This document shows, in pieces, positions 57,163 through 64,000 of a DNA stretch of 64,000 bases. The first letter of the stretch is position 1, and each line of letters starts with the position of its first letter. A program made the translations under genes and the position numbers. Where the stretch lies: NCBI RefSeq assembly GCF_020535545.1, contig NZ_CP084752.1, positions 2,507,501 through 2,571,500 on the forward strand, written 5' to 3'. Below the pieces are notes generated by a model, which was given only the letters and a program-made list of their open reading frames with translations, made no database searches and was not told the origin of the DNA. This stretch comes from Roseateles sp. XES5. Its GTDB lineage: Bacteria; Pseudomonadota; Alphaproteobacteria; Rhizobiales; Rhizobiaceae.

Positions 57163-58515
57163 ATGAAACGTCGTTATTTCGGCACGGACGGCATCCGGGG
57201 TCAATCCAATACATTCCCGATGACGCCGGATCTTGCCATGCGGGTCGGCATTGCCGTGGGCACGATCTTCCGCCGTGGCGCGCACCGCCACCGGGTGGTG
57301 ATCGGCAAGGACACGCGCCTGTCCGGCTACATGCTGGAGAACGCCATGGTGGCGGGCTTCACCGCCGCCGGCATCGATGCCTTCGTCCTCGGCCCGATCC
57401 CGACGCCGGCCGTCGCCATGCTGACACGTTCGCTGCGTGCCGATATCGGCGTGATGATCTCCGCCTCGCACAACCCGTTCTACGACAACGGCATCAAGCT
57501 CTTCGGCCCTGATGGCTACAAGCTTTCGGACGAGCTGGAGCTGGAAATCGAGGACCTGCTCGAAAAGGACATGATGGCGCAGCTTGCCAAGTCCGCCGAG
57601 ATCGGCCGGGCCAAGCGCATCGACGGCGTGCACGACCGCTACATCGAGCATGCCAAGCGCACGCTGCCGCGCGACGTCACGCTGCAGGGCCTGCGCATCG
57701 CCATCGACTGCGCCAACGGCGCGGCCTATCGCGTGGCGCCCGCCGCGCTCTGGGAACTGGGTGCCGACGTCGTCACGATCGGCAACGAACCCGACGGTCT
57801 CAACATCAATCTCGAATGCGGCTCCACGCATCCCTCGACGCTGCAGCGCAAGGTGCACGAGGTGCGCGCCGATATCGGCATCGCGCTCGATGGCGATGCG
57901 GACCGCGTGCAGATCATCGACGAGAACGGCAAGATCATCGACGGCGACCAGTTGATGGCTGTCATTGCCGAAAGCTGGGCGGCCGACGGCATGCTGCGCG
58001 GCAACGGCATCGTCGCCACCGTCATGTCCAATCTCGGTCTCGAACGCTTCCTGACCGGCAAGGGCCTCGGCCTCCAGCGCACCAAGGTCGGCGACCGCTA
58101 TGTCGTCGAGCACATGCGCCAGCACGACTACAATGTCGGCGGCGAACAGTCCGGCCATATCGTGCTTTCCGATTTCGGCACGACCGGCGACGGTCTCGTC
58201 GCCGCGCTTCAGATTCTTGCCTGCGTCAAGCGCAGCGGCAAGACAGTGAGCGAGGTCTGCAACCGTTTCGAGCCCGTGCCGCAGGTGCTGAAAAACGTGC
58301 GCGTGAAGGCCGGCCAGCCGCTGGAAGATGCGACGGTGCGCCAGGCGATCGCCGATGCGGAAAATGAACTTGCCAAGACCGGCCGCCTGCTCATCCGCCC
58401 CTCCGGCACGGAGCCGCTGATCCGCGTGATGGCGGAGGGCGACGACCGCGCCCAGGTCGAGCGCATCGTCGACGAACTCATCGGGGTGATCGGCTCGGTG
58501 CGCAACGCGGCCTGA
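57163..58515 (+). CDS. glmM: phosphoglucosamine mutase
   Basis: Converts glucosamine 6-phosphate to glucosamine 1-phosphate for peptidoglycan and lipopolysaccharide. 450 residues: FGTDGIRG near the start, catalytic phosphoserine in [13 protein letters not shown], metal loop DGDADRV, sugar loop GGEQSGH and phosphate loop [15 protein letters not shown] has AGGAGCGAAC upstream. Wholly native in sequence and codon use, in contrast to the AAA+ part of ftsH upstream. Confidence 0.97.
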   Translation: MKRRYFGTDGIRGQSNTFPMTPDLAMRVGIAVGTIFRRGAHRHRVVIGKDTRLSGYMLENAMVAGFTAAGIDAFVLGPIPTPAVAMLTRSLRADIGVMISASHNPFYDNGIKLFGPDGYKLSDELELEIEDLLEKDMMAQLAKSAEIGRAKRIDGVHDRYIEHAKRTLPRDVTLQGLRIAIDCANGAAYRVAPAALWELGADVVTIGNEPDGLNINLECGSTHPSTLQRKVHEVRADIGIALDGDADRVQIIDENGKIIDGDQLMAVIAESWAADGMLRGNGIVATVMSNLGLERFLTGKGLGLQRTKVGDRYVVEHMRQHDYNVGGEQSGHIVLSDFGTTGDGLVAALQILACVKRSGKTVSEVCNRFEPVPQVLKNVRVKAGQPLEDATVRQAIADAENELAKTGRLLIRPSGTEPLIRVMAEGDDRAQVERIVDELIGVIGSVRNAA

Positions 58516-58536
58516 GCGAAGGCGTCATCTCTTCTG

Positions 58537-58570
58537 AAAGGCCGGGGCATTCACCCCGGCTTTTTCTTTT
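58537..58570 (+). terminator. intrinsic terminator of glmM
   Basis: Stem GCCGGGG/CCCCGGC with loop CATTCA and a T-rich tail. Confidence 0.9.
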
Positions 58571-58653
58571 GACCGAAAGTCAAAGTGGCGCCTTTATTTG
58601 AAAATTTACCCAATTCGTGAACGGCCATTAACAGATACGGTAAATTTTCGTAG

Positions 58654-58669
58654 TTAATCGCCCCTTAAC
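58654..58669. promoter_or_regulatory. CtrA box upstream of the first outer-membrane protein gene
   Basis: TTAA, seven bases (TCGCCCC), TTAAC: perfect CtrA consensus, 88 bases before the start codon, in an AT-rich promoter region. Confidence 0.55.
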
Positions 58670-58756
58670 CTTTCCTCGCCATTATCCATGCCTGATCGAG
58701 GGACTTGGGGACCGGTGTGCCGGACATGCCAAGCACAAGCCTATTGGAGTCAGGCC

Positions 58757-59590
58757 ATGAGGAAAGTTTTGAGTGGCGTCGTTGCCGTCCTGCTGACAGG
58801 CACGTCGGGTTACGCGGCCGATCTGTATCAGCCGGAGGTCATCGAAGCCCCGGTACAGGAAGCCGTCATCGAGACGAGCGGCTGGTACCTGCGCGGTGAC
58901 GCGGGCTGGTCCTACAACAAGATGCGCGGCGCGCACTTCTTCCAGGGCTCGAACGCGACGCTTCGCGATTTCGATTCGTCCAGCCTGAAGAGCGGCTTCA
59001 CCATCGGCGGCGGTGTCGGCTACCAGATCAACGACCACTTCCGCGCCGACGTAACGCTCGACTACATGTTCAAGTCGAAGTTCAACGGCTCGACGACGGG
59101 CGGCTGCGGCGTGGCCGCCGCCTGCACCTCGCGCGATGTCGCGTCCCTGAATGCCCTCAGCCTGCTGGCCAACGCCTATGTCGACATCGGCAAATACGGT
59201 ATCGTGACGCCCTATGTCGGCGCCGGTATCGGTGGCACCTATGTCAACTGGGGCAACCTCGACAACACGTCGTGCGAAACGGGCAACCCTGCCAATTGCG
59301 ACCCGACGATCACGCACCGCGGCAGGAAGAGCTGGCGCTTCACCTACGCGCTCATGGCCGGCGCTTCGGTTGACGTGACCTGCAACCTGAAGGCCGACCT
59401 CGGCTACCGCTTCCGTCACGTCACCAAGGGTGAGATGTTCGGCTACAACCTGAACGGCGGCCCGGGTTACGACAAGGGCTTCTACAGCCACGAAGCGCGC
59501 GCAGGTCTGCGCTATTCCTTCGGCGGCTGCGAAACGGCGACCTACATTCCGCCGGCAGAAATTCCGATCGAACAGCCGGTCTACAAGTAA
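58757..59590 (+). CDS. outer-membrane beta-barrel protein
   Basis: 277 residues: signal peptide (VLSGVVAVLLTGTSGYAA, cleavage before DLYQ), then alternating hydrophobic strands (GWYLRGDAGWSYNK, GFTIGGGVGYQINDHFRADVTLDY) and a C-terminal strand set ending near LRYSFGG. Resembles Omp25/Omp31 porin-like proteins of Rhizobiales. Four cysteines form two likely pairs. ATG with GGAG seven bases upstream. A related gene follows. Confidence 0.87.
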   Translation: MRKVLSGVVAVLLTGTSGYAADLYQPEVIEAPVQEAVIETSGWYLRGDAGWSYNKMRGAHFFQGSNATLRDFDSSSLKSGFTIGGGVGYQINDHFRADVTLDYMFKSKFNGSTTGGCGVAAACTSRDVASLNALSLLANAYVDIGKYGIVTPYVGAGIGGTYVNWGNLDNTSCETGNPANCDPTITHRGRKSWRFTYALMAGASVDVTCNLKADLGYRFRHVTKGEMFGYNLNGGPGYDKGFYSHEARAGLRYSFGGCETATYIPPAEIPIEQPVYK

Positions 59591-59612
59591 GACCCGTCTG
59601 CACCGCATCTTC

Positions 59613-59642
59613 CAAGGCCGCCCTCCGGGGCGGCCTTTTGCG
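59613..59642 (+). terminator. intrinsic terminator
   Basis: Stem AAGGCCGCCC/GGGCGGCCTT with TCC loop and T-run, after the first outer-membrane protein gene. Confidence 0.9.
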
Positions 59643-59683
59643 TTCGGCGCGGCCCTTAACCGTTTCTTCATTGCTTAAGAAAT

Positions 59684-59693
59684 ATGGTTAACC
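59684..59693. promoter_or_regulatory. CtrA-type half site upstream of the second outer-membrane protein gene
   Basis: ATGGTTAA, the complement of TTAACCAT, within the palindrome GGTTAACC; a second TTAACC lies 30 bases before it. Confidence 0.4.
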
Positions 59694-59771
59694 AACGGTG
59701 TAGGGCGGTGGTTTGCGCCTGTGCCGGCCACGCAACCGCCGGGCCATTCGGGGCCGCAGGGGATCGAGACC

Positions 59772-60611
59772 ATGTTCCGCCGTATCGCACCGTTTGGCAT
59801 TGCCGTTCTCGCCGGCCTCCTCGCGACGGCCGCCGGAGCCAGCGACATCGACATCATCAACGCGCCTGAAATCGACATTTCCCAGAGCGCGGTGGCGCAG
59901 GGCTGGTACATCCGCGGTGATCTCGGCTATTCCGGCTGGACCAAGGGCGGCAAGCCTGACTACGCGGTCTATGCGCCGGGCGGCGTCATCGCTTCGCAGG
60001 AGAGCTTCGACAGCGCGCGCTTCTCCGACGATCTCTCCTACGGCGTCGGCGTCGGCTACCAGTTCAACGACATGATCCGCGCGGACCTGACGACGGATTT
60101 CTTCAGCGGCGACCTTCGCGGCGATTCCAACATCGCCGCGCCTTGCAGCGGCGCGGATCCGGCAGGCACGAGCTGCGGTTTCAACCACGACGCCGACTAC
60201 AGCGCGATCAACGTCATGGCCAACGGTTATGTCGATATCGGCACCTTCGCCGGCTTCACGCCCTATATCGGCGCGGGTGTCGGCGCGACCCGCGTGAGCT
60301 GGGGCGATCTCAATTCGCAGCCCTTCTGCGTGGCCGGCGGGGCGGCGTGCTCGGGAACGACCTATGCCGGAGAATCGCTTGCCGGCTACGATAGCTGGCG
60401 CTTTACCTATGCCCTGATGGCCGGCGCCACCGTCGACATCACGGAGCGGCTTAAACTCGATGTTGGTTACCGCTATTCCGATACGGCGGGCGGACGGATG
60501 TTCCAGTACGGCGCGACGGAGCAGGGCTATGGCGCCGCCGGCGCCAAGGGCCGCGACGAGGGCTTCAAGAAACACGAAATCCGGGTCGGTTTCCGTATTC
60601 CGACCTGGTGA
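59772..60611 (+). CDS. outer-membrane beta-barrel protein, second copy
   Basis: 279 residues with signal peptide (GIAVLAGLLATAAGAS) and a barrel like that of the preceding gene: GWYIRGDLGYSGW, GVGVGYQFNDMIRADLTTDF, SWRFTYALMAGATVDI. The shared SWRFTYALMAGA stretch in both proteins indicates tandem duplication with strong divergence. ATG follows GGGGATCGAGACC. Confidence 0.87.
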   Translation: MFRRIAPFGIAVLAGLLATAAGASDIDIINAPEIDISQSAVAQGWYIRGDLGYSGWTKGGKPDYAVYAPGGVIASQESFDSARFSDDLSYGVGVGYQFNDMIRADLTTDFFSGDLRGDSNIAAPCSGADPAGTSCGFNHDADYSAINVMANGYVDIGTFAGFTPYIGAGVGATRVSWGDLNSQPFCVAGGAACSGTTYAGESLAGYDSWRFTYALMAGATVDITERLKLDVGYRYSDTAGGRMFQYGATEQGYGAAGAKGRDEGFKKHEIRVGFRIPTW

Positions 60612-60633
60612 CCCGCATTCCATAAATGACCGG

Positions 60634-60662
60634 AACGGCGCGTCGGGCAACCGGCGCGCCGT
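60634..60662 (+). terminator. hairpin after the second outer-membrane protein gene
   Basis: Stem AACGGCGCG/CGCGCCGTT with an 11-base loop; only a short T-run follows, so moderate terminator strength. Confidence 0.55.
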
Positions 60663-60703
60663 TTCCGTTGCGCCGGATTATTTTTCGATAGCGACATATT
60701 CCC

Positions 60704-60732
60704 CTTGACTTGAGAACGCCTCTTCCATATTC
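60704..60732 (+). promoter_or_regulatory. serC promoter
   Basis: CTTGAC, 17 bases, ATATTC (or CATATT at 16). A start near 60738 would make a leader of about 50 bases. Confidence 0.55.
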
Positions 60733-60739
60733 ACGGCGG

Positions 60740-60789
60740 CGGGACACTCCTCCCCAACGAGGAGCTATCTATCTGGAAGGATAGCGATC
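60740..60789 (+). promoter_or_regulatory. serC leader RNA with two hairpins
   Basis: First hairpin CTCCTC/GAGGAG with loop CCCAAC, second GCTATC/GATAGC whose loop holds the ribosome binding site GGAAGG. Matches the two-stem layout reported for the serC RNA motif of alphaproteobacteria, which sits upstream of serC. The second stem can mask translation initiation. Confidence 0.6.
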
Positions 60790-61971
<1,182 letters not shown>

Positions 61972-62047
61972 TTTCGCGACCGGCTTCGTCCATCGGGCGA
62001 AGCCACCCTTTATCTCATCTCCCTAGACCGATTTAAGGAGGCCTCTC

Positions 62048-63643
62048 GTGGCACCTCGCGTACTCGTATCCGACGAACTCTCGGAAACCGCTGTCCAGAT
62101 CTTCCGCGACCGTGGCGTCGAAGTCGATTTCCAGCCGAAGCTCGGCAAGGACAAGGAAAAGCTCGCCGAAATCATCGGCAACTATGACGGTCTCGCCATC
62201 CGCTCGGCCACCAAGGCGACGGAAAAGCTGATCGCCGCCGCGTCCAACCTCAAGGTCATCGGCCGCGCCGGCATCGGCGTCGACAATGTCGACATCCCGG
62301 CCGCCTCGCGTCGCGGTATCATCGTCATGAACACGCCCTTCGGCAACTCGATCACCACGGCCGAGCATGCCATCGCGCTGATGTTCGCCGTTGCCCGCCA
62401 GCTTCCGGCGGCCGACAGCTCGACCCAGGCGGGCAAATGGGAAAAGTCGAAGTTCATGGGCGTCGAGATCACCGGCAAGCTGCTCGGCGTCATCGGTGCC
62501 GGCAATATCGGCGGCATCGTCTGCAAGAAGGCCATCGGCCTCGGCATGCATGTCATCGCCTACGATCCGTTCCTGTCGGCCGAACGCGCCCAGGAAATGG
62601 GCGTCGAGAAGGTGGAGCTGGACGACCTGCTCGCCCGTGCCGATTTCATCACGCTGCATGTTCCGATGACGGACAAGACCCGCGGCATCCTCAACAAGGA
62701 AGCGCTGGCCAAGACCAAGAAGGGCGTGCGCATCGTCAACTGCGCCCGCGGCGGCCTGGTCGATGAGGCCGCGCTTGCCGAAGCCATCAAGTCCGGCCAT
62801 GTCGCCGGTGCCGGCTTCGACGTGTTCGAGGTCGAGCCCGCGACGGAAAGCCCGCTCTTCGGTCTGGAAAACGTCGTCTGCACGCCGCATCTCGGCGCTT
62901 CGACCACGGAAGCCCAGGAAAACGTCGCGCTGCAGGTCGCCGAGCAGATGTCGGACTATCTCGTCAAGGGCGCCGTCTCCAACGCCATCAACATGCCGTC
63001 GATCACGGCCGAGGAAGCGCCGATCCTGAAGCCCTTCATCCGCCTTGCGGACGTGCTCGGCGCCTTCGTCGGCCAGGTCACGGAAAGTGCGATCAAGGAA
63101 ATCGAAATCCTTTACGACGGCGCGACCGCGACGATGAACACCAAAGCGCTGACCAGCGCGGTGCTGGCCGGCCTCATCCGCCCGCAGGTCGCCGACGTCA
63201 ACATGGTCTCGGCTCCGGTGATGATCAAGGAAAAGGGCGTCATTCTCTCCGAGGTCAAGCGTGACAAGTCGGGCGTCTTCGACGGTTACATCCGCCTGAC
63301 GGTGAAGACGGAAAACCAGACCCGCTCGATCGCCGGCACGGTGTTCTCGGATGGCAAGCCGCGCTTCATCCAGATCAAGGGCATCAACCTCGATGCCGAC
63401 GTGGGCAACCACATGGTCTACATCACCAACACCGACGTTCCCGGCATGATCGGCTTCATCGGCACGACGCTCGGTGCGGCCGGCGTGAACATCGCCAACT
63501 TCCAGCTCGGCCGTGACAAGCAGGGCGGCGACGCCATCGCGCTGCTCTATGTCGATGCCGCCGTTTCGGAAGACGTGATGAACAAGCTGCGCGCCAATAC
63601 GGCGATCCGCCAGGTCAAGCCGCTCGTCTTCAACGTCGACTGA
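62048..63643 (+). CDS. serA: D-3-phosphoglycerate dehydrogenase
   Basis: First step of serine synthesis, oxidising 3-phosphoglycerate with NAD. 531 residues, the long form: substrate and cofactor domains (GRAGIGVDNVD, GVIGAGNIGG, catalytic histidine in CTPHLGAST), an intervening domain and a C-terminal ACT domain (DVPGMIGFIGTTLGAAGVNIANF) for serine feedback. GTG start with an excellent AAGGAGG. Operon partner of serC. Confidence 0.96.
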   Translation: MAPRVLVSDELSETAVQIFRDRGVEVDFQPKLGKDKEKLAEIIGNYDGLAIRSATKATEKLIAAASNLKVIGRAGIGVDNVDIPAASRRGIIVMNTPFGNSITTAEHAIALMFAVARQLPAADSSTQAGKWEKSKFMGVEITGKLLGVIGAGNIGGIVCKKAIGLGMHVIAYDPFLSAERAQEMGVEKVELDDLLARADFITLHVPMTDKTRGILNKEALAKTKKGVRIVNCARGGLVDEAALAEAIKSGHVAGAGFDVFEVEPATESPLFGLENVVCTPHLGASTTEAQENVALQVAEQMSDYLVKGAVSNAINMPSITAEEAPILKPFIRLADVLGAFVGQVTESAIKEIEILYDGATATMNTKALTSAVLAGLIRPQVADVNMVSAPVMIKEKGVILSEVKRDKSGVFDGYIRLTVKTENQTRSIAGTVFSDGKPRFIQIKGINLDADVGNHMVYITNTDVPGMIGFIGTTLGAAGVNIANFQLGRDKQGGDAIALLYVDAAVSEDVMNKLRANTAIRQVKPLVFNVD

Positions 63644-63667
63644 GCGTTCTTCTCCCAAGACGGAATG

Positions 63668-63704
63668 GAAAAACCCGCCGGAGCGATCCGGCGGGTTTTT
63701 CGTT
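63668..63704. terminator. bidirectional terminator between serA and the EamA gene
   Basis: Stem CCCGCCGG/CCGGCGGG with AGCGAT-type loop and T-runs on both strands. It is the inverted twin of the terminator behind the DUF882 gene. Confidence 0.92.
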
Positions 63705-64000
63705 TCAGGCCTTCCTGTCCTTCGGCCGTCCCCATTCGGCAATGGCGATGCCGCCGAGGACGAGGAGGAGGGCGACGATATGGAAGAGGTGCAGCGTCTC
63801 GCCGATCAGGAGGACGGAGAGCAGTGTGCCGAAGACGGGGATGGCGTTGATGAAGAGCCCGGCGCGGTTGGCGCCGATCATCTCGACGCCGCGCACGTAA
63901 AGGACCTGCGAAAGCAGCGATGGGAAAATGCCGGCATAGAGCACGATGATCCAGCCCGTCGTATCCGGCAGGATGGCGGCCTCGCGCGACAGCTCCCAGA
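63705..64000 (-). CDS. EamA/DMT family transporter, C-terminal part (cut by window edge)
   Basis: The last 98 codons of an inner-membrane permease of the drug/metabolite transporter superfamily. Three hydrophobic helices are visible (WIIVLYAGIFPSLLSQVLY, GLFINAIPVFGTLLSVLLIG, LFHIVALLLVLGGIAIA), with the EamA pattern NAIPVFGTLLSVLLIGE. It ends in a short basic tail. Substrate cannot be told; the N-terminal half is outside. Confidence 0.85.
   Translation of the reverse strand, partial: WELSREAAILPDTTGWIIVLYAGIFPSLLSQVLYVRGVEMIGANRAGLFINAIPVFGTLLSVLLIGETLHLFHIVALLLVLGGIAIAEWGRPKDRKA

Noticed and set aside
58572..58592. Inverted repeat TTGAC-CGAAA-GTCAA upstream of the first barrel gene
   Set aside because: Short arms just after the glmM terminator; nothing links it to a regulator.

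Overview
The window is a gene-dense, high-GC stretch of chromosomal housekeeping DNA from an alphaproteobacterium of the order Hyphomicrobiales, most likely family Rhizobiaceae (Ensifer/Sinorhizobium/Shinella-like). The evidence is gene content and order: GapR, RcdA, DUF882, DUF1036, DUF1192, DUF1244 and DUF4164 proteins; zinc-less forms of ribosomal proteins L31 and L36; the tkt-gap-pgk cluster; 6S RNA next to zapA; the ruvCAB-ybgC-tolQRAB-pal-cpoB-tilS-ftsH-glmM block; and serC-serA. I see no tRNA, rRNA, CRISPR array, prophage or transposase. Genus is my inference.

Layout. 1-8 kb: pabB (cut by the edge), oligoendopeptidase pepF, a sigma-54 response regulator, a DUF882 peptidase-like protein, gapR and small metabolic genes. 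8-17 kb: pyruvate kinase, an alpha/beta hydrolase, a TPR protein, rpmJ, purEK, two DUF465 proteins, an ArsR-type regulator, a TSUP permease, a ThiE-like protein and a Sel1-repeat protein. 17-25 kb: suhB, a MotA/TolQ-like plus OmpA/MotB-like pair, an FAD dehydrogenase, an orphan TctC-type binding protein and an ABC exporter. 25-34 kb: rpmE, rcdA, a candidate small RNA, a Nudix/DUF1192 pair separated by a small repeat element, an MFS permease and the tkt-gap-pgk cluster. 34-44 kb: DUF4164, zapA, 6S RNA, transaldolase, a SorC-type regulator, 5-formyl-THF cyclo-ligase, a YmdB-type phosphoesterase, several orphan enzymes and yebC. 43.6-58.5 kb: the ruv, tol-pal, tilS, ftsH and glmM block with a vapBC-type toxin-antitoxin pair inside ruvC-ruvA. 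58.7-64 kb: two outer-membrane beta-barrel proteins, serC, serA and a truncated EamA transporter gene.

The genes serve central carbon metabolism (pyk, tkt, gap, pgk, tal), serine, purine, folate and amino-sugar synthesis, cell-envelope integrity (Tol-Pal, FtsH, outer-membrane proteins), cell division and cycle control (zapA, rcdA, gapR) and recombination repair (ruvABC).

Most notable observations. (1) ruvB and ftsH are mosaics: the AAA+ core of each reads like a betaproteobacterial protein in sequence and codon use, while both flanks are rhizobial. This is either recent homologous replacement or an assembly chimera. (2) CtrA-type boxes (TTAA-N7-TTAA, or TTAACCAT) lie upstream of rcdA, a candidate small RNA, both outer-membrane protein genes, tolQ and pal. 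(3) A repeat element lies between two convergent genes, and its inverted ends form both stop codons. (4) A 24-codon reading frame behind pgk has its own promoter, ribosome binding site and terminator. (5) The vapBC operator is a perfect palindrome touching the start codon.
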